Both the position numbers and the translations under genes were made by a program. Under the pieces are notes generated by a model, which searched no databases, was not told the DNA's origin, and worked only from the letters and a program-made list of their open reading frames with translations. From JACAEY01 sp049700155 (GTDB taxonomy: Bacteria; Nitrospirota; Thermodesulfovibrionia; Thermodesulfovibrionales; SM23-35): 64,000 nucleotides of DNA. Location of the stretch: the NCBI GenBank assembly GCA_049700155.1, contig JBNAVX010000020.1:15544-79543 (forward strand), read 5' to 3'. This document shows positions 1 through 7,934 of this stretch, one piece after another. Within the stretch, counting starts at the first letter, position 1, and every line of letters begins with the position of its first letter.

Positions 1-511
1 TTACTATCATCTCTCCTGAACTCCCTGAGCCTATGATGAGCATTTTTTTACGAGATGATTTTAGGAACATAGATTCTCTTATCAGTCTTACAAGAAGTCT
101 GCTACCACCAGATATAACAATTATCAATAAGAGATCGAGTATATATATAGAACGAGGATATTCTATATCACCGATCAGATATCTTACAATCAATAAAAAA
201 GTTAAACTACCAATTGTTGAGGAACTTATGATCTTTATTAAATCACCGATACTCGCATAACGCCATAACCCTTTATAGAGTCCGGCTTTAAGGAATAATG
301 TTAGACGGATAATTAAAAGAAGAGGGAGGTAGGTAAAAAATTTATTGAGATAATATGTTGATGGTAATGATTCAAAACGTATTACGAAAGCAAGATAATT
401 TGCGAGAGATGCCTGAACAAGAAGTATGATAGATACAATAATAAACCTGTGTTTTATAATCTGATCCTTAATGAATTGGTAAATTTTAATACTAATATTA
501 TTTTTAATCAT
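1..511 (-). CDS. CapD/PglF-type nucleotide-sugar dehydratase, N-terminal part (cut by window edge)
   Basis: This gene runs off the left edge, so only about 170 N-terminal residues are visible. Reading the minus strand from the ATG at 511 gives a protein with about four hydrophobic segments, then a Rossmann start with the motif KKMLIIGSGSSGEMIV at the window edge. Membrane helices followed by a GxGxxG nucleotide-binding motif is the architecture of membrane-bound UDP-GlcNAc 4,6-dehydratases (WbpM, PglF, CapD). In this family the enzyme makes the 4-keto-6-deoxy sugar that a DegT aminotransferase then aminates, and such an aminotransferase lies two genes upstream in the same direction. The catalytic half is outside the window, so substrate and integrity cannot be judged. 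Confidence 0.75.
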   Translation of the reverse strand, partial: MIKNNISIKIYQFIKDQIIKHRFIIVSIILLVQASLANYLAFVIRFESLPSTYYLNKFFTYLPLLLIIRLTLFLKAGLYKGLWRYASIGDLIKIISSSTIGSLTFLLIVRYLIGDIEYPRSIYILDLLLIIVISGGSRLLVRLIRESMFLKSSRKKMLIIGSGSSGEMIV

Positions 512-649
512 TGATTTTTGTACTATCTATTTAAATTAAAACTATACAAAAGTGTTGTCAATTAATAATAAGTTTCATAAATACTGAAACTATAGTTCTA
601 TAATTATTTTAAACTCAAGTTTGAATCTGAAATGATGATATGAATAAAT

Positions 650-1249
650 TCAGGAACCCTTATGACCCCCAGCTCTCAAAACAGTCTTTAATATTAACTT
701 TAAATCTGTAATGATATTATGGTTTTCTACATAACTCATAGAAAGGGCAATTTTATCAGGCAAGATTCTTTTTTTATATTCTTCTTCCCATTTATCAGTT
801 AAAGACAGAAGGAGTTCTTCATCTGAATACCTGAGTGAGGCAGGATCTGTAATGCCAGGACGTATTCTGAGCAATTTTTTATAATCTGACTCATACAGCT
901 TAACATATTCCTTTACTTCCGGCCTGGGACCAACAAAACTCATTTCTCCTTTTAAAACATTAAATAGTTGCGGCAACTCATCTATCTTATATCTTCTCAG
1001 AAATTTTCCTACATTCGTAATACGTCTATCACAGGCAACTGTAATTTTAGGTCCTTCCTCACTTGGATTATATTTCATTGTTCTGAATTTATAAACTTTA
1101 AACGGTTTTAGATTTCTTCCTACTCTTTCCTGAACAAAAAAGACAGGTCCTTTACTATCAAGTTTTATCAAAAAAGCCACTATAATAAAGAGGGGAAAAC
1201 AGAGAATTAATCCAATTAAAGAGAAAATAAAATCAAAAATTCGTTTCAA
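650..1249 (-). CDS. Undecaprenyl-phosphate phosphoglycosyltransferase (PglC-like sugar transferase)
   Basis: This 199-residue protein is a small monotopic phosphoglycosyltransferase (bacterial sugar transferase family). It transfers a sugar-1-phosphate from a UDP-sugar to undecaprenyl phosphate, the first membrane step of glycan assembly. Residues 3-28 form the re-entrant membrane helix. QERVGRN and FRTMK follow, then the catalytic Asp-Glu dyad in KIDELPQ (D90, E91) and the PRPE motif at 108-111. The length matches the minimal PglC form rather than the longer WbaP form with extra helices. It sits between a DegT aminotransferase and a PglF-type dehydratase, the set used for amino-sugar priming such as bacillosamine; an acetyltransferase (PglD) is not visible. 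Confidence 0.9.
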   Translation of the reverse strand: MKRIFDFIFSLIGLILCFPLFIIVAFLIKLDSKGPVFFVQERVGRNLKPFKVYKFRTMKYNPSEEGPKITVACDRRITNVGKFLRRYKIDELPQLFNVLKGEMSFVGPRPEVKEYVKLYESDYKKLLRIRPGITDPASLRYSDEELLLSLTDKWEEEYKKRILPDKIALSMSYVENHNIITDLKLILKTVLRAGGHKGS

Positions 1250-1266
1250 CTTTTCTACATTATCTA

Positions 1267-2418
1267 TTATCTTCTATTTTTTAAGATTATATCCTGTACT
1301 GCTTCTATTACATATTCCATGTTATCTGAAGTCATCCCAGGATATATAGGCAACGAAATAATTCTTTCATATATCCATTCAGAATTAGCAAATTCTGAAA
1401 GATTATAACCGAACATATTTTTATAATAAGGATGTCTATATAAAGGAATAAAATGAACAGATGCAGTAATCCCTCTATTTCTCAACTCTTCAATAAACTG
1501 ATTCCTGCCTATTTTCAACATTTCAAGGTTCAGTTTTAAAACATATAGATGCCATGCGCTCTTTCTATCAGTTTTAACATGAGGAGGAATTACTTCAGGC
1601 ATTGAATTGAATGCCTCTGAATATCTTTCAGAAATCATTTCTCGCCTTTCCCACATCCAATCAACCTTCTTAAGCTGTGCTATTCCAAGTGCTGCCTGTA
1701 TATCAGTCATATTATACTTAAAACCTGCATCCACAACTTCATAGTACCATGAACCTTCATTTGTATATCTTTTCCATGCATCCTTTGATATGCCGTGGAG
1801 CCTTAATATCTTTATCTTCTCTGCCCATTCATTATTTTCTGTAGTTAACATACCTCCTTCACCAGTGGTCAAGGTCTTTGTTGCATAAAAACTAAAACAT
1901 GTTAAATCTCCTATAGTGCCTATTCTTTTTTTCTTATACCAGGCTGGGATTGCATGTGCGGCATCTTCGATGACAAATAGATTGTGTTTTTTTGCTATAT
2001 CTAAAATTTCGTCCATATCACAAGGCTGTCCTGCGTAATGTACAGGGATTATCACTTTAGTCTTATTTGTTATTTTCTCTTCAATCTTTGATAAATCAAT
2101 ATTGCATGTTTCTTTCTCAACATCTACAAAAACAGGTTTCGCCCTGAAATAAGTTATTACTTCTGCTGTTGCAGCAAATGTTATTGCAGGAATAATAACC
2201 TCATCTGCTTCTTGTAAATTTATTGCTCTAAGGGCAAGATGAAGACAGGCAGTACATGAATTCATTGAAATAGCATTTCTCGCACCTATATATTCTTTGA
2301 ATCTTTCTTCAAATTCAATAGTTGTTGGACCCATAGTTATCCATCCAGTTCGCAGGGTATTGATAACCATAGTCACTTCATCTTCTGTTATATAAGGTTT
2401 ATGAAAAGGTATTTCCAT
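1267..2418 (-). CDS. DegT/DnrJ/EryC1/StrS-family sugar aminotransferase
   Basis: This 383-residue PLP enzyme is a nucleotide-sugar aminotransferase of the DegT family. The PLP lysine is K181 in FSFYATKTLTTGEGGM, and the cofactor-binding Asp lies in EDAAHA (151-156). Such enzymes transfer an amino group from glutamate to a 4-keto (or 3-keto) UDP-sugar. Its place 18 nt upstream of the PglC-like transferase, in one co-directional run with a PglF-type dehydratase, suggests it makes a UDP-4-amino-4,6-dideoxy-hexose for the polysaccharide exported by the Wza/Wzc pair upstream. The exact sugar cannot be read from sequence. Confidence 0.9.
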   Translation of the reverse strand: MEIPFHKPYITEDEVTMVINTLRTGWITMGPTTIEFEERFKEYIGARNAISMNSCTACLHLALRAINLQEADEVIIPAITFAATAEVITYFRAKPVFVDVEKETCNIDLSKIEEKITNKTKVIIPVHYAGQPCDMDEILDIAKKHNLFVIEDAAHAIPAWYKKKRIGTIGDLTCFSFYATKTLTTGEGGMLTTENNEWAEKIKILRLHGISKDAWKRYTNEGSWYYEVVDAGFKYNMTDIQAALGIAQLKKVDWMWERREMISERYSEAFNSMPEVIPPHVKTDRKSAWHLYVLKLNLEMLKIGRNQFIEELRNRGITASVHFIPLYRHPYYKNMFGYNLSEFANSEWIYERIISLPIYPGMTSDNMEYVIEAVQDIILKNRR

Positions 2419-2460
2419 TTTTGATCAGATTCTCATTTTCAAAGGATACTATTATATGTA

Positions 2461-3090
2461 TTATATTTTGATGAATAATAAAAGTATGGTAAAAATTGCT
2501 ACAGCAATTGCAACAAATATTATGAAAGTAGGAAGATACTTTAAGTATTTAGGATGATGATGTCTATATGATGGAAAGTATATTACTTCTTTCTCTATTA
2601 CTTTTTTATTACTTATTTCAACTCCTCTTCTATCATAATCATATGAAATTTTATTTTTATTCTCTCCTATCTCTCTATAAACCTGATTAATTTTTTTTGC
2701 TATCTCCTCATATCCTTTTTGATTAAACACCCTATCTGGATGGTAAATCATAAGAAGCCTCTTCCATCTTCTTCTAATTTCTTCAGGTGTTGCATCTTCT
2801 GTTAAGCCAAAAGATAAAAATAGATTGTTTTTTTTGTTGAACAGGAGAATATGGATTATTCTTTTAGCAATAGTCTCAATTTTTTCTTTGGGTTGTTTTA
2901 TTAACCGGGAGACTTCTTTTCCTACCTCTGGTTTTTCAATCAAATCGAGGAGTGTTTCATAACAATCAATAGACCTTTTATAAATTTCATCTAAATGACA
3001 ACCTTCATTGAACCTGATAATAAGACTTGCTGTTGAAAAAACCTCTTTCTTTCTATCATTATCCTTGCTAATTTTATACCAATCAGCCAT
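2461..3090 (-). CDS. J-domain protein with C-terminal membrane anchor
   Basis: This 209-residue protein has a J-domain with the HPD motif at 117-119 (MIYHPDRVF) and a single C-terminal hydrophobic segment (about 185-208), so it would be tail-anchored with the J-domain in the cytoplasm. The first 90 residues are helical and unrecognised. J-domains stimulate DnaK-type ATPases; this one could recruit DnaK to the membrane. It lies between the exopolysaccharide kinase and the aminotransferase genes, which suggests a link to the secretion complex, but that is only context. An AGGA ribosome-binding site precedes the ATG. Confidence 0.75.
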   Translation of the reverse strand: MADWYKISKDNDRKKEVFSTASLIIRFNEGCHLDEIYKRSIDCYETLLDLIEKPEVGKEVSRLIKQPKEKIETIAKRIIHILLFNKKNNLFLSFGLTEDATPEEIRRRWKRLLMIYHPDRVFNQKGYEEIAKKINQVYREIGENKNKISYDYDRRGVEISNKKVIEKEVIYFPSYRHHHPKYLKYLPTFIIFVAIAVAIFTILLLFIKI

Positions 3091-3191
3091 TATCCTGAAA
3101 ATCTATATATGATAAAAATTTTGGAATTCTTCTTTCGTATAAATGACACAAAAGACTATTATGCATGCTATTGAGCAGAATTAAATTGAAT

Positions 3192-5576
3192 TCAATCTTT
3201 TTCCTCTTCAAAATATGAAGAATAGTATGAGGAATGATAGTAATTGTATGAACCGTATTTAAGGTCTGATTTTCTCACACTGTTTAAAATCACTCCAAAG
3301 ATTTTAGCATTCACATTCCTGAATATCTCTTTTATTTCTAATAAAGCCTTTTTGGGTGTCTCGCCTGCTTTTGCAACAAGAACAGTGCCATCAACTATCT
3401 TGCTAAGATATAAAGCATCAGGTAATCCTATCGCAGGTGGTGAATCTATAATAATAAATTCGAAAGAAGATTCTAAGACACTAATCAGGTCATCCATTCT
3501 TGATGAGCCAAGAAGCTCGGAAGGATTAGGTGGTATAGGACCTGATGTTATAATGCTCAACCCTCTTATATATGTTGGTTTTATGAACCCGCCATTAGTA
3601 TTAGACCCATCAAACTCCATATTACCAGAGAGGAACGTTGAAAGACCTACTGAATTATTCACCCTCAGAGAATGATGAAGCTTTGGCCTTCTCAAATCAC
3701 CATCAATAATCAGACCATTACCAAGGGATTCCACAAGGGCTTTAGCAATATTTATACTAACTGTTGTCTTTCCAACCTTTTCTCCTGCGCCAGTCACAAG
3801 TATTGTCTTTGGTGGTCTTGAGGCTGAAGATAACATGATAAATGCTGCTATTGAGCGAAATGCCTCTGCAATGGGAGTTGTCTTCTCTGAATCAACAAGT
3901 ACAGGTGTATTAGGAGAACTAAGCTTTTCTTCAAATGAGAGCACCTTAGATGTAGCAATATTAAGACCTTTTTCAATGTCCTGGAAATTTGGGATCATTC
4001 CAAGAGTTGGGAGTTTCGCCTCTTTTTCGATATCTTTTGTATCTTTTACACTGTTGTCAAAATATTCAGCTAAAAATGCCAGACCTATACCACCGACAAA
4101 CCCAAAAATGATTGATAAAAGCATGTTTACCACAATATTTGGTTTGAAGGGCCACCTCGGGAAAACTGCCTTATCAAGTATCTGAATATTTGTTGCAGTA
4201 CTACTTGCAGCAACACCAACCTCATTAAGTCTTTGTAATAAAGTATTATAAAGTGCTTTATTAGAGTCTACTTCCCTTTTTAGGACCTCAAATTGCGCTA
4301 TTGTATCCTGATAAGAAAGGACTTTCCTTTTTTGTGCATTTAAAGCCTTTGTAAGATTTTCTTCTTTTTTGAGAGAAGCTTCATAGTCAGATTTCAAAGC
4401 CTCAATAATCTTTGATTTCTCCTGTTCAATCCTTTCATGAATCGAATCTATCTGACTCTTTAGACTCTTCATCTTTGGATAATCAGGTGTGAATGTCTTT
4501 GAAAGACTGGAATATTCTGCCTCAAGAGAAGAAAGCTGGCTTTTAAGACCCTGTATTAATGGATTACTCAAGATTACTGGATTATTCCCACCCGACTCCT
4601 TTACTTCTCTATATAAAGCCTCTTTTTGCATCCTCTCAGTTGTGATACTATTAAGTGCTGAAGATATATCAACAAGTTTTTGTGTCTGAATACTCTCTCT
4701 GTCCTTATCCATTATTATTTCCTTACTGGCTGCGTATTCATTCAACTTCTGTTCAGACTCCTCAACCTTCTTCTTCATTATCTCAACCTGATTTTGAAGA
4801 AAAGCTCTTGCTTCTTTACTCGTATCAACTCTGCTTTCTAAATCGAAGGCAATATATGTTTGTGCAACAGCATTTGCGACATTCATAGATATCTCTGGAT
4901 TATGTGAGATGAAACTGACTTTAACAAGTTGAGAATTCTTTACAGGAGTGACCTCAAGCCGGGAAATTAAGGCGTTAACGACATTATCAGGTATCTCTTC
5001 TTTTTCGAGTGAACTGTTAAAAAGGTTATCGTAATTAACAGTCTTCTTATTTACAGGAGGCTTTGGAGCAACCGCTCTATATATTTTTACTATAATTCCT
5101 ATCGTATTATCAAATATCGCATCCTTTATCTTATCTATCTTGCTCTTAACAGGCATAAAATCTTTATTCTTGTGCAGATTAAGCTTTCTGATCACCTCTT
5201 CTGCAAGACTCCTGCTCTTTAATATCTCATACTGGGTCTGATAATAATCTGGGCCAGTCTTTAAGCCCTGAACATCAGTAAAAGAAAGGACATTGGGATT
5301 ATCTCCCATTATTTTTATAACAGCAGTTGCCTTGTATAAAGGCGTCATCATAAAGCTAAGGATTAAAGTAGTTACAAAAACAGAAACTAAAAATATCATA
5401 ACAACTTTCTTTCTTTTAAGAATTACATTGATATAATCCCTAAGATGAACTTCTTCTTCAGCTTTATAATCGAGATAATCCCTTAATTGTTCTATATGTG
5501 TTGAAAGTGGGAAGTCTCGTTCATACTTTTTTATTTCATATTTATTTTTCATTTCACCATCTTTATTAATAGCCAT
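3192..5576 (-). CDS. Wzc-type chain-length regulator / tyrosine autokinase
   Basis: This 794-residue protein fuses a Wzz chain-length domain with a BY-kinase. A transmembrane segment (about 57-77), a long periplasmic coiled coil and a second membrane segment (about 485-510) are followed by the cytoplasmic kinase. Its Walker A is VTGAGEKVGKTTV (about 593-605), Walker A' contains LIIDGDLRRP and Walker B is FIIIDSPPA (about 700). The C-terminus carries seven tyrosines within KYGSYNYYHSSYYSSYF, the usual autophosphorylation cluster. It would control polymer length and export together with the Wza-like protein encoded 39 nt upstream. No matching tyrosine phosphatase (Wzb) gene is visible. A GAGGT ribosome-binding site supports the start. 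Confidence 0.92.
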   Translation of the reverse strand: MAINKDGEMKNKYEIKKYERDFPLSTHIEQLRDYLDYKAEEEVHLRDYINVILKRKKVVMIFLVSVFVTTLILSFMMTPLYKATAVIKIMGDNPNVLSFTDVQGLKTGPDYYQTQYEILKSRSLAEEVIRKLNLHKNKDFMPVKSKIDKIKDAIFDNTIGIIVKIYRAVAPKPPVNKKTVNYDNLFNSSLEKEEIPDNVVNALISRLEVTPVKNSQLVKVSFISHNPEISMNVANAVAQTYIAFDLESRVDTSKEARAFLQNQVEIMKKKVEESEQKLNEYAASKEIIMDKDRESIQTQKLVDISSALNSITTERMQKEALYREVKESGGNNPVILSNPLIQGLKSQLSSLEAEYSSLSKTFTPDYPKMKSLKSQIDSIHERIEQEKSKIIEALKSDYEASLKKEENLTKALNAQKRKVLSYQDTIAQFEVLKREVDSNKALYNTLLQRLNEVGVAASSTATNIQILDKAVFPRWPFKPNIVVNMLLSIIFGFVGGIGLAFLAEYFDNSVKDTKDIEKEAKLPTLGMIPNFQDIEKGLNIATSKVLSFEEKLSSPNTPVLVDSEKTTPIAEAFRSIAAFIMLSSASRPPKTILVTGAGEKVGKTTVSINIAKALVESLGNGLIIDGDLRRPKLHHSLRVNNSVGLSTFLSGNMEFDGSNTNGGFIKPTYIRGLSIITSGPIPPNPSELLGSSRMDDLISVLESSFEFIIIDSPPAIGLPDALYLSKIVDGTVLVAKAGETPKKALLEIKEIFRNVNAKIFGVILNSVRKSDLKYGSYNYYHSSYYSSYFEEEKD

Positions 5577-5615
5577 CTTTTTTTACCTCTAAGCGATAAC
5601 TTTATATGTTATATG

Positions 5616-6689
5616 TCAGTATGCGTACCCATAGGTACCAAAACGAAAGATGCCAAAACTTATGCCCGTTGCTACTCTACCTAAAAATCCCTTTAAACCA
5701 CTTCTTTCAACAATTATAATGTCCTTATCTTTAATCTCAATATCAGTGCTCTTCCTATTTAATATTGAATCATAATCTACTTCAATTACTTCTCTTTCAG
5801 GCTTACCATTATCTCTGTAAATCTTAATACCTGAACGAACTGCCTCAAAATCTAATCCCTTTGCCATACTTAAAGCCTGAGTAAGTGTTATCTTTCCTTT
5901 AAGAGGGAATGAACCAGGTCCTTTAACAGCTCCATCAACAAAGAATATTCCAGCCTGTGGAACATGAATTACATCACCTGAATATAATGGTATATTTAAA
6001 TCTATGTTTCCCTTAATCAAAAGCGAATCAAGATCTATAACTATCTTCTCAGGATTATCTTTATTTTGTGATTCATTGTTTGTTGAACCCTGCCTTTGTA
6101 TTATGCATATGTCTCCTGCATCCTGACTTAAACCGCCTGCCATTGAAAGCAAATCAAGAAGATATTTTTGCCCGGTTGCATAAAATACTCCTGGATTTTT
6201 AACAGATCCCAGAACAGCTATTTGCTGGCTTCTGTATTCTTTTATGAATACACTCACAACAGGTTCAGTCATATATTTTTCGAGGTTTTTACAAATCAAT
6301 GATTCGAGTTCACTGACAGTAAGTCCAGAAGCCTTAATCTTTTCTATCAACGGGAGTTTTATGTAACCTGAGGCACTAACACGAACCAATGAATTCAACT
6401 CTGGAGCCTGAAAAACAGTAATCTCGAGCAAGTCTTCAGGACCTATTTTATAATCAGCAGTTGAAAACGCCCTTTTTAGTTCACCGCCTTTCTGAACAAG
6501 CTCTACATTTAACTTCTCTGCTTTTGTATTAGAAGCAACTTGTTGTAAAAGAACTGACTCAGGACGAGGTGAACTGCCCGCACAAGAATTCAAGAGAAGC
6601 AAAAGAAAAACTAATAGGACAATGATACTCTGAGAGAATTCATTTTTTAGCATCTTAATTATTATAACTCTTTCTTCTGTTTTTAACAT
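5616..6689 (-). CDS. Polysaccharide export outer-membrane lipoprotein (Wza-like)
   Basis: This 357-residue protein is a polysaccharide export protein with a lipoprotein signal: a hydrophobic stretch ending LLLLNSCAGSS, with the lipobox Cys at about residue 37. The longest frame starts 12 codons before an internal Met (MLKNEF) that gives a more normal signal peptide, so the true start is probably 6653. After the poly-export domain (YKIGPEDLLEITVF) come two SLBB-type repeats (IAVLGSVKNPGVF and IFFVDGAVKGPGSF). It would form the outer-membrane channel for the polysaccharide and acts with the Wzc-type protein encoded immediately downstream. Confidence 0.9.
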   Translation of the reverse strand: MLKTEERVIIIKMLKNEFSQSIIVLLVFLLLLLNSCAGSSPRPESVLLQQVASNTKAEKLNVELVQKGGELKRAFSTADYKIGPEDLLEITVFQAPELNSLVRVSASGYIKLPLIEKIKASGLTVSELESLICKNLEKYMTEPVVSVFIKEYRSQQIAVLGSVKNPGVFYATGQKYLLDLLSMAGGLSQDAGDICIIQRQGSTNNESQNKDNPEKIVIDLDSLLIKGNIDLNIPLYSGDVIHVPQAGIFFVDGAVKGPGSFPLKGKITLTQALSMAKGLDFEAVRSGIKIYRDNGKPEREVIEVDYDSILNRKSTDIEIKDKDIIIVERSGLKGFLGRVATGISFGIFRFGTYGYAY

Positions 6690-6710
6690 TTTTATAATAT
6701 TTGATTTACT

Positions 6711-6893
6711 TTAAGGCCTTTTTAGTTCCCCCATGCACTCTGTCTCTTCTTTCAAAAATCTTTCAATAGCCTTTTTTATTATACAATCAGAAAATTCTGA
6801 CCAGCAACCTTCTTTCTTACAATAGCTTCTAACTGTGTTTTCAAATTCCTTTATATAATGGAATTCACATTTAGAACAAGTCCTTATAACCAT
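6711..6893 (-). CDS. Small cysteine-rich protein, unknown function
   Basis: This 60-residue reading frame has five cysteines plus a neighbouring histidine: CSKCEFHY near the N-terminus, then YCKKEGCWSEFSDC. The spacing could bind zinc or an Fe-S cluster. A strong ribosome-binding site (GGGAGAG) lies 5 nt before the ATG, and the gene sits in the co-directional run between the NusG-like regulator and the Wza-like gene, which supports it being real. No family is recognised. Confidence 0.5.
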   Translation of the reverse strand: MVIRTCSKCEFHYIKEFENTVRSYCKKEGCWSEFSDCIIKKAIERFLKEETECMGELKRP

Positions 6894-7006
6894 TCTACTC
6901 TCTCCCTTCTTTGTTTTTTCTTAATAATCTTTAATAAAAACATAGCTCCGCCATTTCAGTTACATCCTTAACTGAAAACCTTTATAATCATTATCTATAT
7001 ATAACT

Positions 7007-7042
7007 ACGACTTGAAAAAATAGTACAAAAAATTCAAGTCGT
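7007..7042 (-). other. 10-bp inverted repeat after the NusG-like gene
   Basis: ACGACTTGAA (7007-7016) and TTCAAGTCGT (7033-7042) are perfect inverted repeats around a 16-nt A-rich loop. In the transcribed (minus) direction the hairpin follows the antiterminator gene and precedes the export genes. It is not followed by a U-run on that strand, so it is not a canonical terminator. It may instead be a recognition or pausing hairpin. Confidence 0.45.
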
Positions 7043-7074
7043 TATTTTTAAAGTTTTGAATTTTTAAATTCTTT

Positions 7075-7569
7075 TCAAGCGCTCTCTACATCATCAGCAT
7101 AAATCCTTATGCCAACACTTCTTCCAAGGAGTTTCAGATCAACAAGAAGCATATATTGATCTTCTTTCTTTCTAAGAATTCCCTCTGCACCTTTAAGTGG
7201 ACCTCTCCTAACTCTTACTCTTGTTCCCTCCTTAAGATATGGGAAAATATCAAGTTCTTTTCCACTTTCAATTAAAATCTTCAAGGAACTTATCTCTTCA
7301 GGTTGTATAGGAGTAGGATAGCCTGATTCTGAGGAAACAAGTTTCACAGCTCCTCTTGTTTTGAGCACATTGAAAAACTGTTCAGGATGTGGATAGATTT
7401 GGACAAAAAGATATCCGGGGAAAAGTGGAAAATCAATAAGCTTTCTTCTGTCTTTCCACTGCCTCCATCTTTTAACAGAAGGGAGAAATGTAGTTATACC
7501 CTTTTTTTCCAGCTCACTATTAGTAACAAACTCATGTCTTGATCTTACATATAAAGCAAACCATTCCAT
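7075..7569 (-). CDS. NusG-paralogue transcription antiterminator (RfaH/UpxY/LoaP type)
   Basis: This 164-residue protein has an N-terminal NGN domain (FALYVRSRHEFVTNSELEKK; FPLFPGYLFVQI) and a C-terminal KOW domain (TRVRVRRGPLKGAEGILRK, about 115-133). Its position at the head of an exopolysaccharide gene run marks it as a specialised NusG paralogue that lets RNA polymerase read through the long operon, as RfaH, UpxY and LoaP do elsewhere. Housekeeping nusG would sit with secE and rplK, which are absent here. A 6-bp hairpin abuts the start codon and holds the AGGA of the only ribosome-binding-site-like sequence. Confidence 0.85.
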   Translation of the reverse strand: MEWFALYVRSRHEFVTNSELEKKGITTFLPSVKRWRQWKDRRKLIDFPLFPGYLFVQIYPHPEQFFNVLKTRGAVKLVSSESGYPTPIQPEEISSLKILIESGKELDIFPYLKEGTRVRVRRGPLKGAEGILRKKEDQYMLLVDLKLLGRSVGIRIYADDVESA

Positions 7570-7585
7570 AGGATATTTTTATCCT
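7570..7585 (-). promoter_or_regulatory. Hairpin abutting the start codon of the NusG-like gene
   Basis: AGGATA and TATCCT pair across a 4-nt loop and end directly at the ATG at 7569 (minus strand). The AGGA of the only ribosome-binding-site-like sequence is inside the stem, so folding would limit initiation. This suggests translational control of the antiterminator. Confidence 0.35.
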
Positions 7586-7934
7586 TTAATTAATATAGCA
7601 ATGACCATACCTGATAATCATGGCTATCCATAATTCAGTTAATTAGTTTTTTAACAATAATCTAAAACAAATATCAAGAAAGAAGAAGTTCTAAATTTTT
7701 TGCAACTAAAGTTTCAAATTTAAATATCATATTATAAATCATTGAAATTAAATAAAAATAGAGATTTTAAATAAAAAATAACAAAAAATTAAAATATTTA
7801 TTATTTTTAAATAACCTGATTTGGAGAGTAAGATATAAGATGTTTCTAAAGGAAACAATAAACATAAAAATTGTAACCTTTAGATATATTTTAGTGGAGA
7901 GATTCTTCTTAAAATAAATTTATTTTATTAAAAG
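7586..7934. other. AT-rich intergenic leader, nothing else recognised
   Basis: About 350 nt of very AT-rich DNA separate the UDP-sugar dehydrogenase stop from the antiterminator hairpin. No reading frame of note, RNA gene or ops/JUMPstart-like element was seen on either strand. A fully AT palindrome (AAAATAAATTTATTTT, about 7911-7927) follows the dehydrogenase stop and could be a weak transcription end. The promoter of the export operon should lie here. Confidence 0.4.

Noticed and set aside
33..260. A 75-residue plus-strand frame at the left edge
   Set aside because: It is antisense to the CapD/PglF-type gene, which has clear membrane and Rossmann motifs on the minus strand.
7570..7934. Search for an ops or JUMPstart element upstream of the antiterminator
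   Set aside because: No GGCGGTAG-like sequence is present on either strand.
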